From assembly GCF_013415305.1 (NCBI RefSeq), contig NZ_JACBXU010000001.1:1-64000 (forward strand): 64,000 nt of DNA, in the 5' to 3' direction. Each line of letters opens with the position of its first letter. Position 1 is the stretch's first letter. This document shows positions 10,290-23,133 of the stretch, piece after piece. A program made the translations under genes and the position numbers. Below the pieces are notes generated by a model. It worked only from the letters and a program-made list of their open reading frames with translations. It was not told where the DNA came from and did no database searches. This stretch comes from Pantoea sp. WMus005 (GTDB lineage Bacteria > Pseudomonadota > Gammaproteobacteria > Enterobacterales > Enterobacteriaceae).

Positions 10290-11462
10290 TCATCCGGCGT
10301 TGGCGCGGACGATATCGGTGATCAGCTGATTGACCGGCGCAAGATCAATCGCCAGGGCGTTGCTGCTGTAAGCGGCCTGCTGACGGGCGCTGGTGGCCAG
10401 CGCGCTGCCCTCGTTGCTGGTGGTATCGATTTTTACCAGCGTGGAGAGACCAATACGCAACGGATGTCTGGCGATATCTTCCTGATTCAGTTCAATACGA
10501 ACGGGCAGGCGCTGAACCACTTTGATCCAGTTACCGGTGGCATTCTGTGCTGGCAGCAGCGAGAAGGCGCTGCCGGTGCCCATATCCAGTCCTGCCACTT
10601 TGCCATGATAAACGATGTCGTCACCGTAGATGTCGGCAACCACGGTGACAGGCTGACCAATGCGCACGCCAGCCAGCTGAGTCTCTTTGAAGTTGGCATC
10701 GACCCACAAGTTGGTGGCAGGGACGACCGCCAGCAGCGGGGTGCTGGTGGAAATTTGCGAACCGACCTGCACGCTGCGACGGGAAATAAAACCATCCATC
10801 GGGCTGCGGATTTCAGTGCGCTGCAGCGCCAGCCAGGCGTCACGCAGCTCAGCCGCGCTCTGTTGAACGGCAGGCTGATTTTCCAGCGAGGTGTTGAGGA
10901 TCATTGCCTGATTGGCATTGTATTGCTGAATCGCTACGTCCAGCTGCGCTTTGGCGGTGGCCACCGCGTCGCGGGCGTGCTGCAACTCTTCACGACCAAT
11001 CAGGTTAGCTGCACCCAGCGGCTCACGACGTTTCAGGTCGGCTTCTGCCTGCGCCAGTGCGGTCTGCTGCAGCGTAATGCTGGCCTGATACTGTTTGCCA
11101 TTGATCATCAGTTGATGCGTCTGACGCACGCTGGTGGCCAGAGCCGTTTGCGCTTTTTCAAACGCCTGTTCCGCATCGGTCTTATCGAGTGAAACCAGCA
11201 CATCGCCTTTTTTGACGAAATCGGTATCTTCAAACCAGACTTTATTCACGCTACCGGAAACCTGTGCCATCACCTGTACCTGATTACCCGCAACGTAGGC
11301 GTCATCCGTTTCCTGAAAATGGCGCAGGACCAGGAACCAGTAAACACCCCAGGCAATACCAATCAGCACAAAGATCAGCGCCAGCACAATGAGCACACTT
11401 TTGCGCTTCTTCTTTTTGCTGGCTGATGGTTGCGGGCTTTGTGCTTCTGCCGTTGCACTCAT
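10290..11462 (-). CDS. emrA: multidrug efflux periplasmic adaptor EmrA
   Basis: Membrane-fusion protein joining EmrB to TolC. One N-terminal membrane anchor (about residues 20-42) precedes the signature LRHFQETDDAYVAGNQVQV, then a lipoyl/biotinyl-like domain, a coiled-coil hairpin and a beta-barrel (NLWVDANFKETQLAGVRIGQ). The start at 11462 gives 390 residues, the E. coli length, with GGAGAAAG just upstream. An upstream in-frame ATG at 11483 has no ribosome-binding site. Confidence 0.95.
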   Translation of the reverse strand: MSATAEAQSPQPSASKKKKRKSVLIVLALIFVLIGIAWGVYWFLVLRHFQETDDAYVAGNQVQVMAQVSGSVNKVWFEDTDFVKKGDVLVSLDKTDAEQAFEKAQTALATSVRQTHQLMINGKQYQASITLQQTALAQAEADLKRREPLGAANLIGREELQHARDAVATAKAQLDVAIQQYNANQAMILNTSLENQPAVQQSAAELRDAWLALQRTEIRSPMDGFISRRSVQVGSQISTSTPLLAVVPATNLWVDANFKETQLAGVRIGQPVTVVADIYGDDIVYHGKVAGLDMGTGSAFSLLPAQNATGNWIKVVQRLPVRIELNQEDIARHPLRIGLSTLVKIDTTSNEGSALATSARQQAAYSSNALAIDLAPVNQLITDIVRANAG

Positions 11463-11611
11463 GACTTTCTCCACATTTTCCATTTAGTCGGGCGGCAGAA
11501 ATCCATTTCCGCCAGCGCCCGAGTCGAAAAAGCCAGCGACTGAGCGCTGGCCAGATAAAAAGGAAATTAAAATAACGATTTCGACAGGTGATTGTGTCGC
11601 ACTTATTGCTA

Positions 11612-12142
11612 TTAGCGGGACAGCGAGGCGATCAGCTGATCTTCATCCATTTTATCAAGACGATTAAGCAGCTTACGGGTGATGCCTTCCAGCTGGGATT
11701 TCTCATCGACCGACAGCGACGACCAGAGGTACTGCAGGCTCTGATGCTGAGGTGGCAGCAACTGACGCAGGAACTCCATCCCTTTTTCAGTCAGGTGCAG
11801 GTGCAGGCAACGACGGTCGTGATCGCTTTCGCGACGCTCGATCCAGCCGCGCTTCTCCAGCTCATCCGCAATGCGCGTCGCATTAGTGCGTGAGGAGCCA
11901 AGAGCAGAACTGAGCTCAGAAGGCTGAATGCTGTGATTTTCCTGCGCATCCAGCGTAATCAACGCCATAAACAGGGTTTCATTAATCCCCTGTGCTTTCA
12001 GCATCTTATTACGGTTGTCCAGCAGTTTACCCTGCATATGCATACAGAGACGCGTCAGAATAATTTCCTGTAACGGAAAATCCTTATGGCGATTGGCACG
12101 GATGTTTAGCATCTGCTCAATGGGAGTAAACGAACTTTCCAT
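11612..12142 (-). CDS. emrR: MarR-family repressor EmrR (MprA)
   Basis: Winged-helix repressor of emrRAB, released by uncouplers and hydrophobic drugs. The 176-residue protein matches E. coli EmrR, including the recognition region [31 protein letters not shown]. The ATG at 12142 ([12 protein letters not shown]) has GAGG upstream and gives the family length; an 8-codon upstream extension is unlikely. It is the first gene of the operon, 149 bp ahead of emrA. Confidence 0.96.
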   Translation of the reverse strand: MESSFTPIEQMLNIRANRHKDFPLQEIILTRLCMHMQGKLLDNRNKMLKAQGINETLFMALITLDAQENHSIQPSELSSALGSSRTNATRIADELEKRGWIERRESDHDRRCLHLHLTEKGMEFLRQLLPPQHQSLQYLWSSLSVDEKSQLEGITRKLLNRLDKMDEDQLIASLSR

Positions 12143-12444
12143 TAAAAAAAACCTCACTAATTGCAACTTGTATAATAACTATGGTGACAGGGTAAGCGTA
12201 GTCACTTTTTGGCAGGTGATCGCTCACAGACTCGCACTCTGTACCATCAAAGGTATTCCAGGCCATTCCCTGGCCCTGGGTCAAAAACCCTTACGTCCGG
12301 CAGTAGCGCTGAGCCGGGACGTTTTCAAAAGGGGGGCAAATTTAATAATATCGCGAGGAAAAATAACCGAAGTGAATAGCTTTGTTACTAACCATAACAA
12401 ACCTAACCATTTGTGACCAGACCATTGCACTGTCCGGCCAGAGT
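12143..12444. other. emrRAB upstream region
   Basis: About 300 bases between emrR and the end of the YgaY-like gene. On the minus strand a -10-like TATTATACA lies about 35-40 bases before the emrR start, with only weak -35 matches, so the emr promoter is likely here. A G+C-rich interrupted palindrome (CCAGGCCATTCCCTGGCCCTGG region, near 12258-12282) is also present. No gene is seen. Confidence 0.4.
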
Positions 12445-13641
12445 TCAGTTGATTTTTTCCGGCTCAAAGCGCGATCCGTTTGCCCAGATCAGCAGATTAA
12501 TCAGCGTCAGCAGCGCGCCAGCACCACACACGCCATACCAGCCCCACAGATGGTAAGCGGTAGCGGAGAGTAACGAGCCAGCCGCACCGCCCATAAAGTA
12601 GCTGGTCATGTAACCGGCATTAAGACGATTACGTGCCTCCGGCATCTGCGCATAGATCACGCTTTGATTCGTGATATGGACGGCCTGCACCGCCAGATCC
12701 AGTAGCAGAATGCCGACGATCAGCGGTACCAGCTGCTCAGCACCCCACGCAATAGCGGCCCACGACAGCAGCATGAGCAGCAGGCCCAATCGGGTCGTCA
12801 GCTTCGCTTTACCCATGTCAGCCAGCGAACCCGCCTGACGTGCAGCCAGTGCACCTGCGGCACCGACCAGCCCCAGCAAGCCAATCTCGCCTTCTGAGAA
12901 GTGATAGGGCGCGCCAGAGAGCAGAAACGCCATTGAGGTCCACAGCAGACTGAAATTGGCAAATGAGAGGCAGCCAGTCAAGGCACGGGTACGGATCACC
13001 CGATTGCCTGCATAAAGACGAAAGATAGAGGCCAGCAGTTGCGGATAGCTCATAGGCAGGGACTGTTTCACGCGTGGCAGCGATCGCCACAGCGCCAGTG
13101 CCATAACCATCATCAGCAGGCTGGCGGTCCAGTACACCGTGCGCCAGCCGCCAAGCTGCGCCAGACCGCCTGCCACGGTGCGTGCCAGCAGAATCCCCAA
13201 CAGCAAACCGCTCATGACCGTACCGACGATTTTACCGCGCCGCTCCGGCTCAGCCAGCGTGGCGGCCAGCGGCACCAGGATTTGTGCGGCGACCGAGAAC
13301 AAACCGGTCATCACCGTGCCCAGCAGTAAAAAAGCAAAGGAGTGCGAAAGGGCGATAATCACCATGCCCGCAGCAGCCAGCAGGATCATCGTCACAATCA
13401 GGCTGCGTCGTTCAAAGCGATCACCCAGCGGCACCAGCAACAACAGACCGCAGGCGTAGCCGAGTTGTGCCGTGGTGACAATAAACCCGGCGAGGCTCAC
13501 AGAGAGATCAAACTGTTGGGCGATGGTATTGAGCAGTGGCTGAACGTAGTAGTTACTGGCTACGCAGAGGCCGGTTGCTACCGACATCAGGACCACTAAA
13601 GCAGGCGTCAGACCCTGGCGAGTCGCATTCATAAACAGCAT
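12445..13641 (-). CDS. MFS transporter, YgaY-like
   Basis: A 398-residue, 12-helix major-facilitator protein with the drug-exporter-type loop motif PLGDRFERR after helix 2. It begins MLFMNATRQGLTPAL; the ATG three codons in may be the true start. In E. coli K-12 the corresponding locus upstream of emrR holds the ygaY remnant, so this looks like an intact member of that family. Substrate unknown. It is on the same strand as emrRAB but separated by 300 bases that appear to hold the emr promoter. Confidence 0.75.
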   Translation of the reverse strand: MLFMNATRQGLTPALVVLMSVATGLCVASNYYVQPLLNTIAQQFDLSVSLAGFIVTTAQLGYACGLLLLVPLGDRFERRSLIVTMILLAAAGMVIIALSHSFAFLLLGTVMTGLFSVAAQILVPLAATLAEPERRGKIVGTVMSGLLLGILLARTVAGGLAQLGGWRTVYWTASLLMMVMALALWRSLPRVKQSLPMSYPQLLASIFRLYAGNRVIRTRALTGCLSFANFSLLWTSMAFLLSGAPYHFSEGEIGLLGLVGAAGALAARQAGSLADMGKAKLTTRLGLLLMLLSWAAIAWGAEQLVPLIVGILLLDLAVQAVHITNQSVIYAQMPEARNRLNAGYMTSYFMGGAAGSLLSATAYHLWGWYGVCGAGALLTLINLLIWANGSRFEPEKIN

Positions 13642-13841
13642 CGGTCGCTAATAATCATTTGAGGTTAATAATAACTCAAAAAACTATTTCACACGTATGT
13701 TTATTAACAGGCCATACCAGTTATAACAATAGTTTAAACAACGGTAGAGGAGGTGTGCCCTAAGAGGATTGTGGCAACTAACGGTCAGGGGCTTAACGTC
13801 CCACAGACAACGCAGAGGTTTAAAGCGACGGGAGCAGCTTT

Positions 13842-13874
13842 GGCAGGTCATCCTGACAATCAGAATGACCTGCC
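13842..13874 (-). terminator. hairpin downstream of nrdF
   Basis: A perfect 10-bp stem (ggcaggtcat / atgacctgcc, 13-nt loop) starts 7 bases after the nrdF stop. No strong T-tract follows on the minus strand, so it may be an mRNA 3' stabilising hairpin rather than a full intrinsic terminator. Confidence 0.6.
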
Positions 13875-13880
13875 CGACCA

Positions 13881-16987
<3,107 letters not shown>

Positions 16988-17374
16988 AATTGGGTTACTC
17001 CCGCTTTAACTTTCGCAATATCGTCAGGCGTTCCCATCAGCTCGAAGCGGTATAGACAAGGAACCTGACATTTTTTTGCAATGATGCTGCCCGCCAGGCA
17101 GTAACCGGCACCGAAGTTACGGTTGCCCGCCGCGATCACGCCACGAATACCGCACCGGTTCGCCTCATCATTAAGAAACTGAATCACCTGACCGGGCACG
17201 GCACCGCGACTGCTGCCACCGCCATAACTGGGCACCACCAGAATATAGGGCTGGTCGATATGGAGTTGCTGTCGGGCATCAAGCGGGATGCGCCGGGCGG
17301 GCAGGCCGAGGCGCGTCACAAACCGGTGGGTGTTTTCCGACTGGCTGGAAAAATAGACCAGCGGGAACATACGC

Positions 17375-17617
17375 TTAGCCTCCGACGGCAGAAAGGGAGC
17401 GCAGAGTGGCGATCCTGTCCGGGCGGAAGCCGCTCCAGTGATCGTTATCTGCCATTACTACCGGCACCTGGCGGTAACCCAGTGATTTCAGGCTGTCGAT
17501 CGCGTCCGGCTGGCTGTCGAGATTGATCAACTCATAAGCGAGACCCTGACGGTCCATCGCATTTTTGGTCGCCGTGCACTGGACACAGTTATTTTTAGTG
17601 TAAATAATAATGCGCAT
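17375..17617 (-). CDS. nrdH: NrdH glutaredoxin-like electron donor
   Basis: Small redoxin with thioredoxin-like specificity that reduces NrdEF. The 80-residue protein has the active site C11-V-Q-C14 and the NrdH-type WSGFRPD motif near the C-terminus. The ATG at 17617 ([14 protein letters not shown]) matches family length; AGAGGGA lies upstream. A longer frame to 17701 would run into the promoter region. First gene of nrdHIEF. Confidence 0.95.
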   Translation of the reverse strand: MRIIIYTKNNCVQCTATKNAMDRQGLAYELINLDSQPDAIDSLKSLGYRQVPVVMADNDHWSGFRPDRIATLRSLSAVGG

Positions 17618-17724
17618 GATTCGTATTTCCCTCTGCGTGCGGTTCTGATGCCCGGAAACAAAGCAGACGCGGCAGGTTGCGGGCTTCATTGTGGCGAACA
17701 TCGGGTGTCGTGATGATGAGGTAA

Positions 17725-17740
17725 ATACTAGATGTAGTGG
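17725..17740 (-). promoter_or_regulatory. NrdR box, promoter-proximal
   Basis: The minus-strand CCACTACATCTAGTAT matches the NrdR consensus (acaCwAtATaTwGtgt) at nearly all core positions and overlaps the -10. Its centre is 31 bp from that of the second box, the spacing typical of NrdR operators. Confidence 0.8.
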
Positions 17741-17753
17741 TTTTTCAGGTCAA
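17725..17753 (-). promoter_or_regulatory. nrdHIEF sigma-70 promoter
   Basis: On the minus strand a -35 TTGACC (17753-17748) and a -10 TAGTAT (17730-17725) are separated by exactly 17 bp, about 110 bases before the nrdH start. The -10 is inside the downstream NrdR box. Confidence 0.75.
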
Positions 17754-17755
17754 GC

Positions 17756-17771
17756 CCACCATATATAGGGC
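17756..17771 (-). promoter_or_regulatory. NrdR box, promoter-distal
   Basis: The minus-strand GCCCTATATATGGTGG matches the NrdR consensus core CTATATAT-GG just upstream of the -35. Together with the proximal box it predicts repression of nrdHIEF by ATP/dATP-loaded NrdR. Confidence 0.8.
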
Positions 17772-17868
17772 TTTAAGATTTGTATTTGCGCAACACAGGC
17801 AAAGCCAGTAGCAATGCGCTCTGCAGCCTGAAAAAAAATTTTGAAAATATTGCGATCAGAAAAAGGGC

Positions 17869-17890
17869 AAAAAAAAGCCCCGCACGGGGC
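17869..17890 (-). terminator. intrinsic terminator of ygaM
   Basis: The minus-strand hairpin gcccc-GTGC-ggggc is followed by an eight-T run, 27 bases after the ygaM stop. Confidence 0.85.
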
Positions 17891-17916
17891 AGGGCTCAGG
17901 GGATTATTTTTGGGGC

Positions 17917-18234
17917 TTAGCGGCGTGAAGCCAGCAGCACGCCCACGACGATACCGAATGCGGCACCGATACCTACACCGTGCCATGGCTTATCATGGAC
18001 ATAGGTATCAACCTGCGCAGTGGCATCACGCGCAACCTGTGACACACGGTTGCTGCCGCCATTCAGTCTTGAACGGGTCTGTTTCAGCAGCTTTTCTGCC
18101 TGACTGCGGGCGGAGTCTACTTCGTCTTTGGCGTCACTGCCGTAAGATTTCAACAGCGCTTCCAGTGAATCGGCCAGTTCGTTAACGTCCTGATTGATAT
18201 CAATGTCATCGTTTTTTACAGTGCGATTAAACAT
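17917..18234 (-). CDS. ygaM: DUF883 (ElaB/YqjD-type) membrane-anchored protein YgaM
   Basis: A 105-residue protein with a long amphipathic helical N-terminal part (residues 10-75) and one C-terminal transmembrane helix (HGVGIGAAFGIVVGVLLAS) ending in RR. This is the architecture of the ElaB/YgaM/YqjD family, which associates with ribosomes at the inner membrane in stationary phase. The context between nrdH and ygaC matches E. coli ygaM. The exact function is not established. Confidence 0.9.
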   Translation of the reverse strand: MFNRTVKNDDIDINQDVNELADSLEALLKSYGSDAKDEVDSARSQAEKLLKQTRSRLNGGSNRVSQVARDATAQVDTYVHDKPWHGVGIGAAFGIVVGVLLASRR

Positions 18235-18387
18235 TTTTTAGCTCCCTTTGAATTAAAAACGTAATACTAGTGTAGACGACCTTTTGATAAACGAGACGCG
18301 GGAGTGTTCTTTAGGGAAAATTCCGAATGCCCACTCTGTCATGCTGATGTAAGGTTGCGAAGCTTTTGAAAGAGGAGAGGATCGAGC

Positions 18388-18723
18388 ATGTATTTACGAC
18401 CGGATGAGGTAGCGCGCGTACTGGAAAAAGCGGGTTTCGAAGTCGATGAAATTACCCCACGGGCCTATGGCTATCGCCGTGGAGAGAACTACGTTTATGT
18501 GAATCGTGAAGCGCGCATGGGGCGCATGGCTTTAGTCATTCACCCGACACTGAAAGAGAAGAGCCAGCCGTTCGCTGAACCTGCTTCAGAAATGAAGACC
18601 TGCGATCACTACACCCAATTCCCTCTCTACCTGGCGGGTGATTCACAGGAACACTACGGCATCCCGCACGGATTCAGTTCCCGCATGGCGCTGGAACGCT
18701 ATATTCAAAGCGTTTTCGGCTAA
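18388..18723 (+). CDS. ygaC: DUF2002 family protein YgaC
   Basis: A 111-residue cytosolic protein beginning [20 protein letters not shown] and almost identical to E. coli YgaC (DUF2002). AGAGGAGAGG lies upstream of the ATG. The function is unknown. It is divergent from ygaM, as in E. coli. I could not find a strong Fur box here although E. coli ygaC is reported to be Fur-regulated. Confidence 0.92.
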   Translation: MYLRPDEVARVLEKAGFEVDEITPRAYGYRRGENYVYVNREARMGRMALVIHPTLKEKSQPFAEPASEMKTCDHYTQFPLYLAGDSQEHYGIPHGFSSRMALERYIQSVFG

Positions 18724-18787
18724 CGCATCAGGCCCCGCCGCGACGGGGCACTGAACCGCCTGACCGTCCTCCCTGTTTCCCCTGCCA

Positions 18788-18816
18788 TTGCAATTACTGG
18801 CTGTGACGCGTATAAA
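18788..18816 (+). promoter_or_regulatory. mmuPM promoter
   Basis: TTGCAA (18788-18793) and TATAAA (18811-18816) are separated by 17 bp, a good sigma-70 promoter ending 44 bases before the mmuP start. Confidence 0.7.
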
Positions 18817-18828
18817 ATTGTCCACTAT

Positions 18829-18844
18829 AGATGTTTAGACGTCC
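18829..18844 (+). promoter_or_regulatory. MetJ operator (tandem met boxes)
   Basis: Two adjacent 8-mers, AGATGTTT and AGACGTCC, match the met box AGACGTCT at 5 and 7 of 8 positions; a weaker third (ATACGGAT) follows. The position just downstream of the predicted start site would let MetJ repress mmuPM when methionine/SAM is plentiful. Confidence 0.75.
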
Positions 18845-18859
18845 ATACGGATAAAAGTG

Positions 18860-20269
18860 ATGAGCGAACAGCCAACTCCCTCGCAGGAACAATTTAAACG
18901 CACCATGAAAGTGCGCCATCTGGTGATGTTATCGCTGGGCGGCGTAATCGGCACCGGCCTGTTTTTTAACACTGGCTATATCATTTCAACTACCGGGGCG
19001 GCAGGAACGCTGCTTGCCTATCTGATTGGCGCGCTGGTGGTCTGGCTGGTAATGGTCTGTCTGGGTGAACTCTCCGTGGCGATGCCGGAAACCGGCGCGT
19101 TTCATGTTTACGCCGCGCGTTATCTCAGCCCGGCAACCGGTTACACCGTGGCCTGGCTCTACTGGCTCACCTGGACAGTGGCCCTGGGTTCCAGCCTGAC
19201 GGCGGCGGGCTTCTGCATGCAGTACTGGTTCCCGCAGATTCCGGTGTGGATCTGGTGCCTGGTCTTCTGCTGCGCCATCTATCTGCTGAACGTCATCTCA
19301 ACCCGCTTCTTCGCTGAAGGGGAATTCTGGTTCTCGCTGATTAAGGTGGTCACAATCGTCGCCTTTATCGTGCTGGGCGGCGCAGCGATGTTTGGCTTTA
19401 TCCCGATGAAAGATGGCACGCCCGCGCCGGGCCTGAGCAATCTGACCGCGCACGGCTGGCTGCCCAATGGCGTACTGCCGATTCTGATGACGATGGTGGC
19501 GGTGAATTTCGCCTTTTCCGGCACCGAGCTGATCGGAATTGCGGCCGGTGAAACCCAGCAGCCGGAGAAAGTACTGCCCCTGGCGATCCGCACCACTGTG
19601 GCCCGGCTGATCATCTTCTTCATCGGCACGGTATTTGTACTGGCAGCGCTGATTCCCATGGATCAGGCGGGCATCGTGAAAAGCCCATTTGTGCTGGTAT
19701 TTGAAAAGATTGGCATCCCCTATGCCGCTGACATTATTAATTTTGTAATCCTGACCGCTATCCTGTCAGCAGCCAACTCCGGCCTTTATGCGTCAGGACG
19801 TATGCTCTGGTCGCTGGCCAATGAAAATACGCTGCCGCGCGCCTTTGCCCGGGTAAATAAGCGCGGCATACCGCTGCTGGCGATCACCGTCAGCATGGCG
19901 GGCGGCTTGCTGGCGCTGGTCTCCAGCGTGGTCGCGCCAGACACAGTGTTTGTGGCGCTGTCGGCTATCTCCGGTTTTGCAGTAGTCGCGGTCTGGCTCA
20001 GTATCTGCGCCTCGCATTTCGTTTTCCGTCGCCGACATCTTCAGCAGGGCAAATCGCTGGCCGAGCTGGGCTACCGTGCGCCACTCTATCCGCTGACGCC
20101 GATTCTGGGTTTTCTGCTCTGCCTGCTGGCCTGTGTCGGTCTGGCGTTTGATCCGACCCAGCGTATCGCGCTGTGGTGTGGCATCCCGTTTGTGCTGTTC
20201 TGCTACGCCGCTTACCATCTGACCCACAAATCATCCCCGAAGCCTGAGGAGGCCAATGATGTCGCATAA
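18860..20269 (+). CDS. mmuP: S-methylmethionine permease
   Basis: Amino-acid/polyamine/organocation permease that imports S-methylmethionine for methionine synthesis. The 469-residue, 12-helix protein has the APC signature near the N-terminus ([21 protein letters not shown]) and a sequence very close to E. coli MmuP. I prefer the ATG at 18860 over the GTG one codon earlier. mmuM overlaps its 3' end, and tandem met boxes precede it, which fits the methionine-salvage role. Confidence 0.93.
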   Translation: MSEQPTPSQEQFKRTMKVRHLVMLSLGGVIGTGLFFNTGYIISTTGAAGTLLAYLIGALVVWLVMVCLGELSVAMPETGAFHVYAARYLSPATGYTVAWLYWLTWTVALGSSLTAAGFCMQYWFPQIPVWIWCLVFCCAIYLLNVISTRFFAEGEFWFSLIKVVTIVAFIVLGGAAMFGFIPMKDGTPAPGLSNLTAHGWLPNGVLPILMTMVAVNFAFSGTELIGIAAGETQQPEKVLPLAIRTTVARLIIFFIGTVFVLAALIPMDQAGIVKSPFVLVFEKIGIPYAADIINFVILTAILSAANSGLYASGRMLWSLANENTLPRAFARVNKRGIPLLAITVSMAGGLLALVSSVVAPDTVFVALSAISGFAVVAVWLSICASHFVFRRRHLQQGKSLAELGYRAPLYPLTPILGFLLCLLACVGLAFDPTQRIALWCGIPFVLFCYAAYHLTHKSSPKPEEANDVA

Positions 20270-21194
20270 CCCTGTCGCGCAGGCTTTAACAGAGTCACCA
20301 TTGCTGATTCTGGATGGCGCGCTGGCCACCGAACTGGAAGCGCGCGGCTGCCATCTGGCCGATGCGCTCTGGTCAGCAAAGGTGCTGATGGAAAATCCTG
20401 AGCTGATCTATCAGGTTCATTATGACTATTTTGTCGCTGGCGCACGTTGTGCCATTACCGCCAGCTACCAGGCGACGCCGCAGGGCTTTGCCACGCGTGG
20501 TCTCGATGAGGCACAGTCACTGGCGTTGATCGCCCAGAGCGTGGAGCTGGCGCGACGCGCCCGTCACGACTATCTGGCGGTGCGGCCCGACGCGAAAACG
20601 CTGCTGGTGGCGGGTTCGGTGGGTCCTTACGGCGCTTTCCTGGCGGATGGTTCGGAATATCGCGGCGACTATGCGTTACCGGAAGCGGAGATGATGGCGT
20701 TTCACCGCCCGCGCGTGCAGGCGCTGCTGGCGGCGGGAGCCGATCTGCTGGCCTGCGAAACCCTGCCTTCCTTTGCGGAAGCGCAGGCGCTGGTGAAACT
20801 GCTGGCAGAATTCCCTGAAGGCCGCGCCTGGTTTACGTTTACCCTGCGCGACGCTGAACACATCAGCGACGGCACGCCGCTGTCAGAGGTGGTGAGCTGG
20901 CTGAATCAGCAGCCGCAGGTGGTAGCGCTGGGAATCAACTGCGTAGCGCTGGAGAGCGTGACGCCTGCGCTGCAGCAGTTGCAGAAGCTGACCGACAAGC
21001 CGCTGGTGGCCTATCCCAACTCCGGCGAGCAGTACGATGCTGGCAGCAAAACCTGGCATTCCGCGCCGTCGGGCTGCACGCTGCATGACAAGCTGGATGA
21101 GTGGCAGCAGGCGGGCGCGAAGCTCATTGGCGGCTGCTGTCGCACCTCACCCAACGACATCGCGGCTATCGCCCGCGCTTGTCAACCGCAATAA
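20259..21194 (+). CDS. mmuM: homocysteine S-methyltransferase
   Basis: Transfers a methyl group from S-methylmethionine (or SAM) to homocysteine, giving methionine. The 311-residue zinc enzyme shows the family motifs: [15 protein letters not shown] at the start, GINCVALE with the first cysteine, and GGCCRTSP with the Cys-Cys zinc ligands at the C-terminus. AGGAGG lies 6 nt before the ATG at 20259 (another ATG at 20256). It overlaps mmuP by 11 bp, so the two are translationally coupled. Confidence 0.95.
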   Translation: MSHNPVAQALTESPLLILDGALATELEARGCHLADALWSAKVLMENPELIYQVHYDYFVAGARCAITASYQATPQGFATRGLDEAQSLALIAQSVELARRARHDYLAVRPDAKTLLVAGSVGPYGAFLADGSEYRGDYALPEAEMMAFHRPRVQALLAAGADLLACETLPSFAEAQALVKLLAEFPEGRAWFTFTLRDAEHISDGTPLSEVVSWLNQQPQVVALGINCVALESVTPALQQLQKLTDKPLVAYPNSGEQYDAGSKTWHSAPSGCTLHDKLDEWQQAGAKLIGGCCRTSPNDIAAIARACQPQ

Positions 21195-21279
21195 GCTGGC
21201 TGAATCGGGCGATGATAGCCCGATTGAGTCTGAGAGGGCGGTCTACACTCTGATCATTGATCACTCTGTGGACCCCTTC

Positions 21280-21699
21280 ATGAAACAGCGAATTCTGGCT
21301 CTGGCCGCCGCGCTGCTGCTTAGCGGCTGCGCCACCATTGTCGGCACTGAAACCCAAATGGTGCGTATCGACTCTCTGCCGCAGGGAGCGCGCTTCACCG
21401 TGCAGGATGAGCGTGGCTACGCGGTTGCGCAGGGTTTCACGCCGCAGACTGTTGAGCTGGCAAAATCTACCGGCCGCTACTTCGGCAAAAAGCACTATCT
21501 GCTGATGCTGGAAAGTCCGGGCTATGTGCCGGTCACAGTGCCAATCGAGGCACGCGCTAACCTCTGGTATCTGCTGGGCAACATTCCGCTGGGTGGATTC
21601 CCTGGCTGGCTGCTGGTCGATCCTTTCTATGGCGGCATGTACGACCTCAAGCCGGAACATCCACGTCCCTTCATGAACCCGGTTGGCGCGCGCGGCTGA
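21280..21699 (+). CDS. small lipoprotein of unknown function
   Basis: A 139-residue protein with a type II signal peptide: MKQRILALAAALLLSGC, lipidation at C17. The mature part contains a PEGA-like beta region (IDSLPQGARFTVQDERGYAV), an aromatic stretch (SPGYVPVTVPIEARANLWYLLGN) and a glycine-rich membrane-facing segment near the end. Similar short lipoproteins occur widely in proteobacteria without assigned function. Its TGA ends exactly where the speG stop codon begins on the other strand, so the two genes converge with no gap. Confidence 0.75.
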   Translation: MKQRILALAAALLLSGCATIVGTETQMVRIDSLPQGARFTVQDERGYAVAQGFTPQTVELAKSTGRYFGKKHYLLMLESPGYVPVTVPIEARANLWYLLGNIPLGGFPGWLLVDPFYGGMYDLKPEHPRPFMNPVGARG

Positions 21700-22245
21700 T
21701 TACTGCGCGGTTGGCTTCACCATTCCGCCTGGCGTTTTATGGCGTTCCAGATACTGATGCTGGAAAATGCACATGCGGATGGTGTTGCGGTACTCCCCGT
21801 TAATGAAAAACTCATGTTTAAGCACGCCTTCAATCTCGAAGCCGAGCTTGGTGTAGATGTGGATCGCTTTTTCGTTCTCCTGATCGACAATCAGGTAGAG
21901 CTTATAGAGATTCAGCACCGAAAAGCCGTAATCCATCGCCAGCTTAGCCGCCTGCGTCGCCAGCCCTTTGCCCTGATGCGCCGGATCGATAATGATCTGA
22001 AACTCGGCGCGGCGGTGCACATGGTTAATCTCGACCAGTTCCACTAATCCTGCTTTCTGCCCGCTGTGCTCCACCACAAAGCGGCGTTCGGTCTGATCGT
22101 GAATGTGCTTGTTGTAGAGATCAGACAGCTCGACAAAGGCCTCATACGGCTCCTCAAACCAGTAACGCATCACGCTGGCGTTGTTATCCAGCTGATGGAC
22201 AAAGTGCAGATCTTCCCGCTCCAGCGGACGCAGTTTTACCGTCAT
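21700..22245 (-). CDS. speG: spermidine N1-acetyltransferase
   Basis: Acetylates spermidine/spermine to lower polyamine stress. The 181-residue GNAT protein closely matches E. coli SpeG, with the polyamine-site signature [19 protein letters not shown], the acetyl-CoA loop [15 protein letters not shown], and the C-terminal [10 protein letters not shown]. It converges directly on the lipoprotein gene. Confidence 0.95.
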   Translation of the reverse strand: MTVKLRPLEREDLHFVHQLDNNASVMRYWFEEPYEAFVELSDLYNKHIHDQTERRFVVEHSGQKAGLVELVEINHVHRRAEFQIIIDPAHQGKGLATQAAKLAMDYGFSVLNLYKLYLIVDQENEKAIHIYTKLGFEIEGVLKHEFFINGEYRNTIRMCIFQHQYLERHKTPGGMVKPTAQ

Positions 22246-22455
22246 AGCCTTTTCCTCTCATGAAATAGTGGCCGCGATTATACCGCATCAGCCTGCCGCT
22301 GCGTTTTGCGCCGCTGGATACTTTGCTGGCTTAAGTGAATAGGGTGCCGTTGTGGCAGGAGAGGGGAGAGGTTAACAGCGGGCATAGAGGAGCGTTAAGA
22401 CAGGCGAGAGAAAACTGCAGTGCCGGACGGCAGATTAACGCCGCCCGGACTGGCT

Positions 22456-23133
22456 TCAGGCAGAGAGCTGTTCGATGATGCGACCCTGCGCCATGCGCAC
22501 GGCACGATCACACATGTGATCGATAACATCGGGATCGTGGCTGACCAGCACCATCGTCAGCCCATCCTGCTGTTTCAGATCGTTAAGCAGATTCAGGATC
22601 TCCGCCTGCACGGACATATCCAGCGCTGACGTCGGCTCATCCAGCAGCAGGATTTTCGGCTGCAGCAGCAGGGCGCGCACGATAGCGACGCGCTGACGCT
22701 GACCGCCAGAAAGCTGATGCGGATAGCGATCCGCCAGTGCGGGATCGAGTCCGACGTGACGGAAGCCCTGATCGATACGATCGTTGATGTTGTCGCGTTT
22801 CAGCAGCTTCAGCGGCTCCGACAGCGTACGACGCAACCGGTGACGCGGATGCAGCGAGGCATAGGGATCCTGGAACACCATCTGCACTTCCTGACGCAGC
22901 GCGCCGGTGAAGGCTTTGCCCGGCTGAACCTCATGACCGGCAAGCTGCATCTGGCCCTGCCAGTGTGGGTTCAGACCCGCCAGCACCCACAACAGAGACG
23001 ACTTGCCGCAGCCCGACGGACCCACCAGACCAAAACACTCGCCAGCGTTAACGTCCAGGTTGACCTCATGCACCACCGTGCGCAGGTCATAACCCTGTTT
23101 GTGGGCGACGCTGAGATTGTGTAACTCAATCAT
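22456..23133 (-). CDS. peptide-type ABC transporter ATP-binding protein (DppF-like)
   Basis: Second ATPase of the five-gene uptake operon. The 225-residue protein has Walker A GPSGCGKSS, signature LSGGQRQRVAI, Walker B ILLLDEPTSALD and the switch histidine in VLVSHDPD. It is shorter than typical DppF/OppF (about 320 residues) because it lacks the C-terminal oligopeptide-transporter extension. It overlaps the preceding ATPase gene by 8 bp. Confidence 0.85.
   Translation of the reverse strand: MIELHNLSVAHKQGYDLRTVVHEVNLDVNAGECFGLVGPSGCGKSSLLWVLAGLNPHWQGQMQLAGHEVQPGKAFTGALRQEVQMVFQDPYASLHPRHRLRRTLSEPLKLLKRDNINDRIDQGFRHVGLDPALADRYPHQLSGGQRQRVAIVRALLLQPKILLLDEPTSALDMSVQAEILNLLNDLKQQDGLTMVLVSHDPDVIDHMCDRAVRMAQGRIIEQLSA

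Noticed and set aside
9945-11192. 415-codon open frame on the plus strand
   Set aside because: It is antisense to emrB and emrA, whose protein products match known families end to end. No ribosome-binding site and a composition typical of a reverse-complement shadow of high-GC genes.
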